The notes beneath the pieces were generated by a model. That model had not been told where the DNA came from and ran no database searches. It saw nothing but the letters and a program-made list of their open reading frames with translations. 64,000 bases of DNA, from contig NZ_JAAMQI010000008.1 in NCBI RefSeq assembly GCF_013523165.1, positions 1 to 64,000 of the forward strand, read 5' to 3'. Position 1 is the stretch's first letter. Each line of letters opens with the position of its first letter. The position numbers and the translations under genes are program-made. The DNA comes from Pseudomonas entomophila. Its GTDB lineage: Bacteria; Pseudomonadota; Gammaproteobacteria; Pseudomonadales; Pseudomonadaceae. Of this stretch, positions 18,831 through 28,134 are shown in pieces.

Positions 18831-19021
18831 GACGAGATCTTCCCTTCTGGGCGATGCCCCCGCACCTGGTAGCGCGTGGGTGGCGGTACGAAAGGTGTCA
18901 TCCGCAGGCTGGCATCGAGCCGTTGTTGTAGAGGTAGACGTGCAGAAGCGTATTCCGCATCGACTGCGCTTCAAGGTACGCAAGGGCACTCGTTCACACA
19001 AGTCTTTGGCGCAGCGACAGA

Positions 19022-19570
19022 TCACCGCTGGTCGAGCGAAGGGGCTGCCGGCTCGCGCTCGGCCACGTGTGCAGGCGGCGGCAGCAGATGCCCGATGAGC
19101 CCTGACAGCGGCACCAGTGCCAGCAGCACGAAGGCCAGCAGGCTCCATTCCGGCAGGGTCAGGTCCAGGAAGCTCCACCGGATCGACGAGCACACCGGCT
19201 CGCCCAGGATCAGCGTCTTGAGCGTGTGAGACCACGTTGCCCAGCTCTGGGACGCGGCCCCGTACACGGGGTCACAGGCCAGCTCACTGACCCTCCCTTG
19301 CAGCCAGACGTGCCGTGCAGCGAGCGCAACCCCGCTGCTCGATACGGTCAGCGCCAGCCAGGTGTAGACCCGTACGCCCCTGGGGCCCGGCGCTTGCAGC
19401 GTCATCCCCAGGCAAACGAGGGCGAAGGCGCCCATCAGCCAACGCTGAGCGACACACAAGGCACAGGGGGTGAGGCCGGCGCTGGTTTCGAGGTAAAGAC
19501 TGGCCACCAGCATGACGAGGCAACCGAGCAATGCTGGGAAATACAGGGAGTGCAAACGAACCCGCGACAT
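19022..19570 (-). CDS. dsbB: Disulfide bond formation protein DsbB
   Basis: 182 residues, four membrane helices. The CALC redox pair lies after the first helix (about residues 36-39), and a second periplasmic cysteine pair lies at ACDPVYG and PVCSSI, as needed to reoxidise DsbA and pass electrons to quinone. A quinone-site Arg follows the CXXC (QRW). The genes around match the algQ-dsbB-hemY order of P. aeruginosa, where this paralogue is also called dsbH. The ATG at 19570 has only a weak ribosome site. Confidence 0.9.
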   Translation of the reverse strand: MSRVRLHSLYFPALLGCLVMLVASLYLETSAGLTPCALCVAQRWLMGAFALVCLGMTLQAPGPRGVRVYTWLALTVSSSGVALAARHVWLQGRVSELACDPVYGAASQSWATWSHTLKTLILGEPVCSSIRWSFLDLTLPEWSLLAFVLLALVPLSGLIGHLLPPPAHVAEREPAAPSLDQR

Positions 19571-19756
19571 GTGCCAAGCCCTGTGGAGGAACGGTAGGAC
19601 AGGAACGTTAGAGGATGTGCCGGGGTTGTTTCAAGGCACTACAGGCAGGATACATCCCTGATACGCAGGGAAAGCCACTTAACTTCTGTGGGAAACTTCC
19701 GAGAACATGGTTTGGATGTTCTTCCCGCGCGCTGGAAAAACCACGTTTTCAGTCGA

Positions 19757-19776
19757 ACCCGTGTCTGCACACGGGT
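19757..19776 (-). terminator. Hairpin downstream of hemY
   Basis: 8-bp perfect stem (19757-19764 ACCCGTGT with 19769-19776) and a four-base loop, 13 bases past the hemY stop. There is no T-run directly after, so it may be a weak terminator or a 3'-end-stabilising hairpin. A second inverted repeat (19702-19708 with 19716-19722, AGAACAT/ATGTTCT) follows in the same 218-base gap. No gene was found there. Confidence 0.4.
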
Positions 19777-19788
19777 CCGACGGTCACC

Positions 19789-21027
19789 TCAGGTTCGCTT
19801 ACCCTCGGGCAGGGGCAAGGCCAGCAGACGCTCGTCGAGCAAGCCCAACCCTTCCTCGAACAGCTGATTGCTGCGCGCGGTTTCGCCCAGGCTGGCCAAC
19901 AGGCGCGCCAGTTCGGCACAGGTCTCCGGGTTGCGCTGGAAGCGCAGGCTGCTTTCCAGGTAGTCCCGCGCCTTGCCCCACAGACGCTGCTGCAGGCAGA
20001 GCCGGCCCAGGGTCAGCAGCAGGCTCGGGTCACTGGGATGCGCCTTGAGCAGGCCCTCGGCGAACTGCAACTGGCGCGCCGGATCTTCGCCACGCACCAG
20101 GCCATACAGGCGCGCCAGCGGGCTTTCGTACTGGCGCTTGAGCGTGGTGCGCAGCACATGCTCGGCCTCTTTCTGCGCGCCCGCCTGGCGCAGCTGCTCG
20201 GCATAGGCCAGGACCAGGCGCGGCTCCTGGCGCTGGGCGGCGGTGAGCTGTTCCCAGGCGCGCTCCAGGGATTGGCGAACGGCCTGGGCATCGTTGTTGC
20301 CGTCATGGGTCAGCGACAGGTTCTGCCCCCAGGCGCGCTGCTCGAGTTCGGCCAGTTCGGCGGCAGGCAGCACCTTGCCCTTGCGCAGTTCGGGCAGCAG
20401 GCGAATCACTGCAGACCAGTCGCCGCGGCGCATGTGCAGACGCTGCAGCAGCCTGAGCACCTGGGCGTTGCCGGGGTACCGCGCCTGCATGGCGTCGAGC
20501 GTTTCCAGCGCCTGATCGTCCTGGCCTTGGTCCATCTGCAACTGTGCGTGGTTCAGGGCGACTGCCAGTTCGGCCTGGGGCTGGCGTTCCAGCGCGCGCT
20601 CGAGCAAGGTGTCGCGCTCGTCGTAGCGGCCCTGCTCGTTGGCGGCGCGTGCCGCGCCCAGGTAGTAGAACAGCGGGTAGCGCTCGGCTTCGGCAGCCCG
20701 GTGCAGGTGGCGTTGCGCACTGGCCCAGCGGCCTTCGGCGAGGTCCAGCTGCCCTTGCTTGATCGCCACCTGGGTGCGACGGCTGCGGTTGCGGCGCGAC
20801 CATGGGTTGACCACGCCACTGGAGACCAGCACCAGGCCGATCAGGTAGCGGACCAGCGCCGCCAGCAGGAGCGCGGCCAACAGCAGGCCCAGCGTCGCCC
20901 AGAGACTGGACTGGTAGCGAAAGCCGCCATAGGCGATCAGCACGTAGCCGCTGTGCTTGGCGATGGCGATGCCCAGGGCCGCCGCTACCGCAATGGCGAT
21001 GACCACCAGCAGGTAAGCCCGCTTCAT
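19789..21027 (-). CDS. hemY: HemY, TPR membrane protein of the heme operon
   Basis: 412 residues. Two membrane helices at the N-terminus (about 4-24 and 42-66) carry a HemY_N domain, followed by TPR repeats (about 95-400) that should lie in the cytoplasm. Despite the name it is not protoporphyrinogen oxidase; it is thought to organise heme biosynthesis or porphyrin handling. Its ATG overlaps the hemX stop by 4 bases, indicating translational coupling, and GGAGG precedes it. Last gene of hemC-hemD-hemX-hemY. Confidence 0.88.
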   Translation of the reverse strand: MKRAYLLVVIAIAVAAALGIAIAKHSGYVLIAYGGFRYQSSLWATLGLLLAALLLAALVRYLIGLVLVSSGVVNPWSRRNRSRRTQVAIKQGQLDLAEGRWASAQRHLHRAAEAERYPLFYYLGAARAANEQGRYDERDTLLERALERQPQAELAVALNHAQLQMDQGQDDQALETLDAMQARYPGNAQVLRLLQRLHMRRGDWSAVIRLLPELRKGKVLPAAELAELEQRAWGQNLSLTHDGNNDAQAVRQSLERAWEQLTAAQRQEPRLVLAYAEQLRQAGAQKEAEHVLRTTLKRQYESPLARLYGLVRGEDPARQLQFAEGLLKAHPSDPSLLLTLGRLCLQQRLWGKARDYLESSLRFQRNPETCAELARLLASLGETARSNQLFEEGLGLLDERLLALPLPEGKRT

Positions 21028-22130
21028 GGCTTGGCCTCCGCGTTTTCAGCTGGCAGGTGGCGGCGGGCGATATAGGCTTGCACGGCAGTCAGGCTGGCGC
21101 TGAGGTCAGGCACATCCACGGCCACGGGCGCTTCGGCCAGCGCGTTGAGGCTGTCGAGCATGGTCTTGCTCTGCGGGTTGTCGGCATTGAAGTTGGCCTG
21201 CAGCACGCTGCGGGCTTCGTCCAGTGCCTGGCGATAGACCTTGGTCTCGCCGTTGAGCGCGGCCCACTGCGCTTGCTCGAGGGTCAGGCTCAGTGCCAGA
21301 CGCAGCTGGTTGAGTGACTGCCCTGCCAGCAGAGGACGCACGTTCTTGTCGGCGCCGAATTCCATCTGGAAGTACTTCGACATCTCGGCCCACCAGCGCG
21401 ACCAACGACTGGCGACATCGCCGTCGGCCGTCACTGCGCCCAGGGCGTTGGCATCGCTGGCGAAATCAGGTGACTGGGCGCTGAGCTGCTGCACCAGGTC
21501 GCGCTGGGCGGCCAGTTTGAGGAACAGGCCGGTACGGTCAGGCTGCTGGGTGCTGTTGAGCACGGCCAGGCTGCGGGCCAGCTGCTCGCGTGCAGCGAAC
21601 GAGCCTGGATCGCTCTGCTCGCGCAGGATCTCGTCGGCGCCCTCGACCAGGGCCTTTGCGCTGTCGATGTCCTGCAGGGCCGACAGGCGCAAGGTGGCCA
21701 GGCGCAGCAGGTGCTCGGCCTCGGCCAGGCGCCAGTCCTTGCGGCTGGCGCCCAGCACGGTTTCCAGGCGCTGGCTGAGCCGCTGCTGATCGCCCTGCAA
21801 TTGCGTGACCAGCCGGCGACGGTCTTCCAGCTCGCTGGCGGCCGGCAGGCTCTGCAATTGCGCGGTGATCTGCTGTTCGCGCTGCTGCAGGCTGGCGGTG
21901 CGCTCGTTGAGGGCCTGCAGGTGCTGGCCTTGACCGTGCTCGTTGGCCTGGAGCTGGCGTACCTGCCAGACGCCCCAGCCACCGGCCGCGACGCCGGCGG
22001 CACCGAGCAACAGGGCCAGGACGGCCAAGCCATTGCCCGTGCCCGAGCGGCGCGCAGCGGCAGCCGGTTGAGGGTCCGGCGTCTTGGGCACCGGTGACGG
22101 TTCAGTGTTAGGCAAGACAGTTTCGCTCAC
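21024..22130 (-). CDS. hemX: HemX-like membrane protein (often misnamed uroporphyrinogen-III methyltransferase)
   Basis: 368 residues: a Pro/Ala-rich cytoplasmic N-terminus (1-32), one membrane helix (about 33-55), then a long coiled-coil (60-140) and a helical periplasmic region. It lacks the SAM-binding motifs of CobA/CysG, so the frequent methyltransferase label is not supported. The start is GTG with AAGGA eight bases upstream. 43 bases after hemD; overlaps hemY by 4 bases. Role in the heme pathway undefined. Confidence 0.87.
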   Translation of the reverse strand: MSETVLPNTEPSPVPKTPDPQPAAAARRSGTGNGLAVLALLLGAAGVAAGGWGVWQVRQLQANEHGQGQHLQALNERTASLQQREQQITAQLQSLPAASELEDRRRLVTQLQGDQQRLSQRLETVLGASRKDWRLAEAEHLLRLATLRLSALQDIDSAKALVEGADEILREQSDPGSFAAREQLARSLAVLNSTQQPDRTGLFLKLAAQRDLVQQLSAQSPDFASDANALGAVTADGDVASRWSRWWAEMSKYFQMEFGADKNVRPLLAGQSLNQLRLALSLTLEQAQWAALNGETKVYRQALDEARSVLQANFNADNPQSKTMLDSLNALAEAPVAVDVPDLSASLTAVQAYIARRHLPAENAEAKP

Positions 22131-22173
22131 GTATCCATCCTTTGCATTGGGGCACGCTGCTCGCGCAGGGCGC

Positions 22174-22941
22174 CTAAGAGCCAGGTGCAGCGCATCGCTG
22201 CACGGCTGCCATCAAGGCCGCGGCGCTGGCGCCACGGCAATCCACAACATGCTGTGCACCTGCCGCCCGGGCGCAGTCGGCGACCCGGGGGCTGGGCGCG
22301 AACAGCGTCAGCCGTGCCAGGCGAGGCCACGCCTCACCGGCCAGGCGGTGCAAATGTTCGAAGCCCTGACCACTGCTGACCACCAGGCCGTTGAGGCGTT
22401 CCCCGTCGACCAGGCGTGCCAGTTCGCCGTCCGGGTAGTCCGGCAGGCAGCGGCGATACAGTTCCAGATAATCGACGCTGGCGCCTTGCTCGGCAAGACG
22501 CTCGGCCAGTCGTTCGCGACCTCCCTCGCCGCGCACGATCAGCACACGCGGTGCCGGGCCATCGAGTGCCTCGCTCAGGGCACCCAGCGCAAGCAGGGCC
22601 TCGCTGTCGTCGCCCTGCTCCGGGAAGCGCGCGACGATGCCCTGCCGAGCCAGCACGCCTGCCGTCGCCGCCCCGACCGTGAACCACGCCGCGCGGACGC
22701 CTGCCAGGCTGGCGGGCGTCGTCGCTGCGAGCAACAGCCGTGCAGCGGGTTTGCTGACCACGATGATCGCCTGGTAGGCCCCCAGGTCATGCAAGGTCTC
22801 ACGCTGCGCGGTGCCAAGCACTTTGGGCTCGATGTGCAACAACGGCAGGCTGCTGCTGGCGATGCCGACGTCGGCCAGTGACCGTGCCAGGTCGGCACAC
22901 TCCTCGGCGGGCCGGGTCAGCAACAGGCGCCAGCCTTTCAC
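22174..22941 (-). CDS. hemD: Uroporphyrinogen-III synthase
   Basis: 255 residues, two alpha/beta domains joined by a hinge. Closes hydroxymethylbilane into uroporphyrinogen III with inversion of ring D. Recognisable segments: LLTRPAEE at the N-terminus, [32 protein letters not shown] and the [12 protein letters not shown] region; sequence conservation in this family is low, so operon position adds weight. The start is GTG and its first bases overlap the hemC stop (GTGA), a sign of coupling. Cytosolic. Confidence 0.92.
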   Translation of the reverse strand: MKGWRLLLTRPAEECADLARSLADVGIASSSLPLLHIEPKVLGTAQRETLHDLGAYQAIIVVSKPAARLLLAATTPASLAGVRAAWFTVGAATAGVLARQGIVARFPEQGDDSEALLALGALSEALDGPAPRVLIVRGEGGRERLAERLAEQGASVDYLELYRRCLPDYPDGELARLVDGERLNGLVVSSGQGFEHLHRLAGEAWPRLARLTLFAPSPRVADCARAAGAQHVVDCRGASAAALMAAVQRCAAPGS

Positions 22942-23879
22942 GGATGCCCGGCCTCGCCATAGACCGCCGCGAGAATGACGTCGGCGCCCTGGTCGAGCAG
23001 GTCGTCGGCGACCTGGACACCCAGCAGGTCGGCGGCGGTCCGGGGACCGCGCGCTTCGGCGCGCAACAGGGCCCCGCCATCCGGCTGGCCGACCATGGCG
23101 CGCAGCCAGAGCTGGTCGCCTTCGAGCACGGCATAGCTGGCGATCGGCACCTGGCAGCCGCCGTTCAAGCGTTTGTTGAGGGCTCGCTCGGCCACCACGC
23201 GATCGGCCGTTTCCAGGTGATGCAACGGGGCCAGGAGCGCCTGGATGTCACTGTCGGCGCTGCGGCATTCGATGCCGACGGCCCCCTGCCCACCGGCTGG
23301 CAGGCTGTAGGTGACGTCGAGGCTGGACGTGATGCGCGACTCGAAGCCCAGGCGAATCAGCCCGGCGGCTGCAAGGATGATCGCGTCGTAGTCGCCCGCA
23401 TCGAGCTTGGCCAGGCGGGTGTTGACGTTGCCGCGCAGGAAGCGGATCTCCAGGTCGGGCCGGTGCGACAGCAACTGGGTCTGCCGACGCAGGCTGGAAG
23501 TCCCGACCACGCTGCCCAAGGGCAAGGCGTCCAGGCTGGCGAAGTGGTTGGAAACGAAGGCATCGCGCGGGTCTTCCCGCTCGCAGATGCAGTACAGGCC
23601 CAACCCTTCGGGGAAGTCCATCGGCACATCCTTCATCGAATGCACGGCGATGTCGGCCTGCCCTTCGAGCAAGGCGGTTTCCAGCTCTTTGACGAACAGG
23701 CCCTTGCCGCCGATCTTCGACAGCGGCGAGTCGAGCAGCTTGTCGCCTCGGCTGACCATGGGCACCAGGGAGACGGGCAGGCCTGGATGGGCCGCTTCCA
23801 GACGGGCCTTGACGTACTCGGCCTGCCAGAGGGCCAGGGCACTCTTGCGAGTGGCGATACGGATTTCGCGAGTGGACAT
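22938..23879 (-). CDS. hemC: Hydroxymethylbilane synthase (porphobilinogen deaminase)
   Basis: 313 residues, standard length. Polymerises four porphobilinogens on a dipyrromethane cofactor held by Cys242 ([10 protein letters not shown]). Catalytic Asp in the HSMKDVP loop near 84 and basic pyrrole-binding residues (GTSSLRRQ, 127-133; LRGNVNTRL, 148-156) are present. The ATG at 23879 begins [13 protein letters not shown]; the longer frame to 23972 is rejected. 118 bases downstream of algR on the same strand, so algR and the hem genes could share transcription. Confidence 0.96.
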   Translation of the reverse strand: MSTREIRIATRKSALALWQAEYVKARLEAAHPGLPVSLVPMVSRGDKLLDSPLSKIGGKGLFVKELETALLEGQADIAVHSMKDVPMDFPEGLGLYCICEREDPRDAFVSNHFASLDALPLGSVVGTSSLRRQTQLLSHRPDLEIRFLRGNVNTRLAKLDAGDYDAIILAAAGLIRLGFESRITSSLDVTYSLPAGGQGAVGIECRSADSDIQALLAPLHHLETADRVVAERALNKRLNGGCQVPIASYAVLEGDQLWLRAMVGQPDGGALLRAEARGPRTAADLLGVQVADDLLDQGADVILAAVYGEAGHP

Positions 23880-23997
23880 GAAACGCCCCGAACGAGAGAA
23901 ATGCCCCCGATGATAACAGCTCTGCCCGCCTCGCCAGCGGACGCCGGTCATCCCTGCGCGTTTCCAGCGCAAAGGGCCGGCTGCTCATTCGCCAGGT

Positions 23998-24744
23998 CTA
24001 GAGCGTTTGCATCATCTTGCGCACACCGGCCACGTGACGCCGGCTGACGGTCAGCGCATCGCCGTCGAGGCCCTTGAGGAACAGCTGGAAATGCCCGAGC
24101 GGCGTGCGCTGCAAGCGTTCGATCCGCTCGCGCGACACCAGGGCGTTGCGATGAATACGCACGAAGCGGTCGCCGAATTCGTCCTCCAGGGCCTTGAGCG
24201 GCTCGTCGAGCAGCACCTCGCCGCCCTCGTGACGCAGCGTCACGTACTTGTGGTCAGCGATGAAGTACACCACCTGCCCCAGGGGAATCAGCTCGATCCC
24301 TTTGCGGGTACGTGCACTGATATGGCTGCGAGGGCCGCCGCCACTTTCGTTGGCAGGTCGGGTCAGTGCCGCCAGCTGTGTGCGATTGGGCCGCTCCGCC
24401 TTGCGCAGGGCATCACGCAGGGCCTGCAACTGCACCGGTTTGGCCACGTGGCTGAGCGCACTGTCCTCGAACGGCTGGTGCGCGCTGTCCTCGCCTTCGG
24501 TGCAGAACACCACCGCCGGTGGCGCTTCGCGCTCGCACAGGCGCGCCGCCACCTGCAGGCCATCGAGGCCCGGCATGGCGACATCCAGCAGCACCACATC
24601 GGGCTTGAGGCTTTCGATCAGGGCCAAGGCCTCTTCGCCGTTGGTGGCGCCAGGCTCCAGCACGGTGTACCCCTCCAGCTCGCCGAGCAAGCGGCTCAGG
24701 CGGTCACGGGATTGGGTTTCGTCATCAACGATCAGGACATTCAT
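23998..24744 (-). CDS. algR: LytTR-type response regulator AlgR
   Basis: 248 residues, exactly the size known for AlgR. A receiver domain (1-120) has the acidic pair DD7-8, phospho-acceptor Asp54 in LLDVAMPG, and Lys near 102 (HVAKPVQ); a C-terminal LytTR DNA-binding domain (about 140-245) contains YFIADHKYVTLRHEG and RIHRNALVS. AlgR controls alginate, type IV pili and rhamnolipids in P. aeruginosa. In that species the kinase gene algZ/fimS lies directly upstream; here only 305 bases separate algR from the divergent argH and no kinase is present. The ATG at 24744 has AGGA rather far upstream. Confidence 0.93.
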   Translation of the reverse strand: MNVLIVDDETQSRDRLSRLLGELEGYTVLEPGATNGEEALALIESLKPDVVLLDVAMPGLDGLQVAARLCEREAPPAVVFCTEGEDSAHQPFEDSALSHVAKPVQLQALRDALRKAERPNRTQLAALTRPANESGGGPRSHISARTRKGIELIPLGQVVYFIADHKYVTLRHEGGEVLLDEPLKALEDEFGDRFVRIHRNALVSRERIERLQRTPLGHFQLFLKGLDGDALTVSRRHVAGVRKMMQTL

Positions 24745-24999
24745 ATATTGCTGGATTCCTGAATGAGTCTCGCAGGTGGGCTGGCGTGCCGGGGTGCGGA
24801 TCGACCGACACCGTGGTCCACGCTCAGACCGATGCGATGGCCAAAGATTCACTGAGCCGCGGTCTCTGCCGCCGGCCCTCTGTCCAACTGTAGACGGTCC
24901 TTGCAACGCTGCCGTTCAATCGTTCATCGCTCGAAGGGGTCGAGGCCGCTTTCGCCCCGTTGCCGGTGCCTTCGTGCCCTGCGAGGGACGACGCAACCC
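24745..24999. other. algR-argH divergent intergenic region, no algZ
   Basis: Between the algR and argH starts (24745-25049) there is no open frame of size, no hairpin of note and no remnant that I could recognise of a histidine kinase (no H, N or G box in any frame). It must hold the algR promoter, which I could not assign. The argH promoter is at its right end. Confidence 0.6.
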
Positions 25000-25008
25000 T
25001 GTTATGAT
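25000..25008 (+). promoter_or_regulatory. argH extended -10 promoter
   Basis: TG at 25000-25001, one base, then TATGAT at 25003-25008 form an extended -10 element. No good -35 is visible, which is usual for this class. The ATG lies 42 bases downstream. Confidence 0.5.
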
Positions 25009-25049
25009 CGACGCCACTTTTTCAGATCACGCCAGCTACGAGTGAATCC

Positions 25050-26444
25050 ATGAGCACCGACAAGACCAACCAGTCCTGGGGCGGCCGCTTCAGTGAGCCC
25101 GTCGACGCCTTCGTCGCCCGCTTCACCGCCTCGGTCGATTTCGACAAGCGCCTGTACCGCCACGACATCATGGGCTCGATCGCCCACGCCACGATGCTGG
25201 CCCAGGTCGGCGTGCTCGACGCGCACGAGCGCGACACCATCATCGAAGGCCTCCAGACCATCCAGGCCGAGATCGAGGCCGGCAGCTTCGAGTGGCGCGT
25301 CGACCTCGAAGACGTGCACATGAACATCGAAGCGCGCCTGACCGATCGCATCGGCGTCACCGGCAAGAAGCTGCACACCGGGCGTAGCCGCAACGACCAG
25401 GTGGCCACCGACATCCGCCTCTGGCTGCGTGACGAGATCGACCTGATCCTGAGCGAGATCACCCGCCTGCAGAAAGGCCTGCTGGAGCAGGCCGAGCGCG
25501 AAGCCGCCACCATCATGCCGGGCTTCACCCACTTGCAGACCGCGCAGCCGGTGACCTTCGGCCATCACCTGCTGGCCTGGTTCGAGATGCTGTCGCGCGA
25601 CTACGAGCGCCTGGTGGACTGCCGCAAGCGCACCAACCGCATGCCGCTGGGCAGCGCCGCCCTGGCCGGCACCACCTACCCGGTGGACCGCGAGCTGACC
25701 TGCTCGCTGCTCGGTTTCGAAGCCGTCGGCGGCAACTCGCTCGATGGCGTGTCGGATCGCGATTTCGCCATCGAATTCTGTGCCGCGGCCAGCATCGCGA
25801 TGATGCACCTGTCGCGCTTTTCCGAAGAGCTGGTGCTGTGGACCAGCGCCCAGTTCCACTTCGTGCACCTGCCTGATCGCTTCTGCACCGGCAGCTCGAT
25901 CATGCCGCAGAAGAAGAACCCCGACGTGCCGGAGCTGGTGCGAGGCAAGAGCGGCCGCGTATTCGGCGCCCTGACCGGGCTGCTGACCTTGATGAAGGGC
26001 CAGCCGCTGGCCTACAACAAGGACAACCAGGAAGACAAGGAGCCGCTGTTCGACGCCGCCGACACGCTGCGTGACTCGCTGCGGGCCTTCGCCGACATGA
26101 TCCCAGCGATCGAGCCGTGCCGCGAAGTGATGCGCGAGGCGGCGCTGCGCGGCTTCTCCACGGCGACCGACCTGGCCGACTATCTGGTGCGTCGTGGCCT
26201 GCCGTTCCGTGATTGCCACGAGATCGTCGGCCATGCGGTCAAGTATGGCGTGGACTGCAACAAGGACCTGGCGGAAATGGAGCTGGAAGAGCTGCGCCAG
26301 TTCAGCGACCAGATCGAGCAGGACGTGTTCGCCGTGCTGACCCTGGAAGGCTCGGTCAATGCCCGCAACCACGTGGGCGGCACGGCACCGGAGCAGGTCC
26401 GCGCAGCCGTCGTCCGTGGCCACGCGCTGCTGGCCGCGCGCTGA
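25050..26444 (+). CDS. argH: Argininosuccinate lyase
   Basis: Last step of arginine synthesis: argininosuccinate to arginine plus fumarate. 464 residues, standard. Fumarase/aspartase superfamily signature [11 protein letters not shown] with catalytic Ser near 283; [12 protein letters not shown] (about 112-122) and the [13 protein letters not shown] catalytic His region are intact. Starts [16 protein letters not shown]. Ends in a good intrinsic terminator at 26466-26498. Divergent from algR. Confidence 0.97.
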   Translation: MSTDKTNQSWGGRFSEPVDAFVARFTASVDFDKRLYRHDIMGSIAHATMLAQVGVLDAHERDTIIEGLQTIQAEIEAGSFEWRVDLEDVHMNIEARLTDRIGVTGKKLHTGRSRNDQVATDIRLWLRDEIDLILSEITRLQKGLLEQAEREAATIMPGFTHLQTAQPVTFGHHLLAWFEMLSRDYERLVDCRKRTNRMPLGSAALAGTTYPVDRELTCSLLGFEAVGGNSLDGVSDRDFAIEFCAAASIAMMHLSRFSEELVLWTSAQFHFVHLPDRFCTGSSIMPQKKNPDVPELVRGKSGRVFGALTGLLTLMKGQPLAYNKDNQEDKEPLFDAADTLRDSLRAFADMIPAIEPCREVMREAALRGFSTATDLADYLVRRGLPFRDCHEIVGHAVKYGVDCNKDLAEMELEELRQFSDQIEQDVFAVLTLEGSVNARNHVGGTAPEQVRAAVVRGHALLAAR

Positions 26445-26465
26445 GTCCGGCGACGAGGTGATCGA

Positions 26466-26498
26466 AAGGCCCCGGCCCGTCATGCGGTCCGGGGCCTT
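26466..26498. terminator. Bidirectional terminator argH / GST
   Basis: 10-bp perfect stem (AAGGCCCCGG 26466-26475 with 26489-26498) between two convergent genes, with A-rich and T-rich flanks on either side. It can serve argH on the plus strand and the glutathione transferase gene on the minus strand. Confidence 0.75.
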
Positions 26499-26504
26499 CG
26501 TTCA

Positions 26505-27170
26505 TCAGGAAGGACGCTTGTTGCGCATCATCTCGAGGAACGTCGGCAGCATCCGCTCCTTGTCGGCATTGATCCGCGCGATGTGTGGCCCCTGGTGCAG
26601 GCGCTCCAGCAGGTCGGCCGCCTCGGGGACGTCGGCCAGCAGGTCGATGTTCAGGACCTTCTTGCCGACCTGGGCCGCCAGGTCGACCGAGAAGCAGAAC
26701 ATGACGTCCGCCAGGGTCATCTGCTCACCCGCCACGTAGGGCGCGAAGCGCGCGCTGCGCTTGAGGGCGGCGAAGCCGGCCAGCAGGTCGGTGCGGGCCT
26801 TTTCCTTGACCCACTGTTCGACCGACTGCCCGAAGAAGCTCTGGGCATAGCACGTCCGTGCCGGGAGCTCGATGTAGAGTTCGATCTCTTTCATCAGCTC
26901 ACGGACTTTCGCCCGTTCGAACGCGTCGGAGGGCAACAGCGACGGGCCTGGCTGGCTTTGCTCCAGGTATTCGAGGATCACGCTGGTTTCGCTCAGGTAG
27001 CCCTGCTCGGTCTCCAGCACCGGGACCTTGCCATGCGGGCTGACCTTCAATGTTTCCGGGGTTTTCCCAGGAATCAACTGCACCTCTTCGAAAGGCAGGC
27101 CTTTTTCCAGAAGCGCCAGCTTGACCATGTTGTAGTAGTTGCTGACAGGAAATCCGTGAAGCTTGAGCAT
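26505..27170 (-). CDS. Glutathione S-transferase family protein
   Basis: 221 residues. N-terminal thioredoxin-like domain (1-78) with the cis-Pro motif GKVPVLE and the glutathione-binding ETSVILEYLE; C-terminal all-helical domain (85-215) with TLADVMFCF. Conjugates glutathione or acts as a thiol-based isomerase; the substrate is not predictable. The catalytic Ser/Tyr/Cys expected near residue 10-14 is SNYYN, so tyrosine or serine could serve. The ATG at 27170 has GGAGG upstream. Single-gene unit. Confidence 0.87.
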   Translation of the reverse strand: MLKLHGFPVSNYYNMVKLALLEKGLPFEEVQLIPGKTPETLKVSPHGKVPVLETEQGYLSETSVILEYLEQSQPGPSLLPSDAFERAKVRELMKEIELYIELPARTCYAQSFFGQSVEQWVKEKARTDLLAGFAALKRSARFAPYVAGEQMTLADVMFCFSVDLAAQVGKKVLNIDLLADVPEAADLLERLHQGPHIARINADKERMLPTFLEMMRNKRPS

Positions 27171-27310
27171 GAAAACAGCCTCCAGGCCGTAAGAAATGGC
27201 CTAGCCGTTATAGCCCCATCGGGCGCTGCATCGCTAGTGTCAATGCGGCCAGGTTCGCGCCCAACCCTGAGCCCATGGCACACTGCTGCCTCATTCACAG
27301 GAGCAGAGCC

Positions 27311-27613
27311 ATGAGCGAATCCAACGACGTCGACTACAACGACGAGGAAGAAGCCTTCGTCGAGGCGACCCTGACCCAGGCCGTCGAAAACCAGATCGAC
27401 AGCGGCGAGCCAGCGGCGGCGAAAGCGACCTACAACAAGCTGAGCCTGGTGGGCTACGAACGCGAGGACATCCTCAACCTGATGGCGCACGTGCTGGCGA
27501 TCGAGATCGACACCATGCTCGAACAAGACCGTGCTTTTGACAATGTCTGGTACGAAAACGCCTTGCGCGCGCTGCCTGAACTGCCGCCTGAGGCAGATCA
27601 AGGCAACGCCTGA
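27311..27613 (+). CDS. Small acidic protein of unknown function
   Basis: 100 residues, very acidic at the N-terminus (MSESNDVDYNDEEEAFVEA), then mostly helical with a TPR-like pattern (AAKATYNKLSLVGY, LNLMAHVLAIEIDTML). No signal peptide, cysteine or metal motif. The ATG at 27311 follows AGGAGCAGAGCC. I do not recognise the family. Followed 72 bases later by the TIGR02647 gene, the same neighbours I recall near cyaA in related genomes. Confidence 0.7.
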   Translation: MSESNDVDYNDEEEAFVEATLTQAVENQIDSGEPAAAKATYNKLSLVGYEREDILNLMAHVLAIEIDTMLEQDRAFDNVWYENALRALPELPPEADQGNA

Positions 27614-27685
27614 AAAGCCTGACTACACTCCTGGCTCGGGCACCGGCGACGGTGCCTCCGTTCTCTCTGGAAGTCAGGAGTCGTC

Positions 27686-27931
27686 ATGTCTTTCACACCC
27701 GAACTGATCGCTGAACTGGAAGTCCTTGCGCTGTTCAACCTGGACAGCAGCCAAGAAGGCATCAAGGTCCACAGCAATGCATCGCCCCGCTTGATCGAAG
27801 CCGCCCGGCGCCTGCACGACAAGCAGCTGGTCAGCCAACCCGATGGGGGTTACCTGACCAGCCTGGGGCACGATGCCGCCGAACACGCTCAACAACTGCT
27901 GACCATCCTGGAGATCGCCGAGGCCGCCTGA
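27686..27931 (+). CDS. TIGR02647 family protein
   Basis: 81 residues beginning MSFTPELIAELEVLALFNLD, then SSQEGIKVH, RLHDKQLVSQPDGGYLTSLG and EHAQQLL. These match the TIGR02647 family, a small protein with a winged-helix-like pattern; a DNA-binding role is sometimes suggested but not shown. GTCAGGAG precedes the ATG at good distance. No close operon partner downstream; cyaA starts 203 bases on. Confidence 0.8.
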   Translation: MSFTPELIAELEVLALFNLDSSQEGIKVHSNASPRLIEAARRLHDKQLVSQPDGGYLTSLGHDAAEHAQQLLTILEIAEAA

Positions 27932-27973
27932 ACGCACGCCCCGCCCCCTGAGACGCCGCACTAACCCACCGGC

Positions 27974-28010
27974 TGGCTGTCCATTCCTGACGTACAGGCG
28001 TCGACAGCCA
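27974..28010 (+). terminator. Hairpin between the TIGR02647 gene and cyaA
   Basis: Outer stem 27974-27981 (TGGCTGTC) with 28003-28010, and an inner GACG/CGTC stem. No T-run follows. It may end the upstream transcript or stabilise its 3' end. Confidence 0.35.
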
Positions 28011-28134
28011 GGCGATGTGCACGCCCTGCCCTGACGACGAATGACGTAACCCTGGCGTCAATTCATCGACTTTCTCTGAATCGCCTGGTCGACTCAGGCT
28101 AGAATCGCGCCGCTGCTGCCTGCCCGAGTGCGCA

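Noticed and set aside
18360..19235. 291-residue version of AlgQ
   Set aside because: The N-terminal 135 residues do not resemble the family; the ATG at 18830 gives the normal 156-residue protein.
21024..22130. Uroporphyrinogen-III C-methyltransferase activity for hemX
   Set aside because: The protein is a single-pass coiled-coil membrane protein with no SAM-binding motif.
24443..24458. CCACGTGG in algR as a second parS
   Set aside because: Only the central eight bases fit; the flanks differ from the consensus at most positions and it lies within a coding region.
25002..26483. 493-codon open frame antisense to argH
   Set aside because: argH is complete and typical; the reverse frame is a codon-bias shadow.
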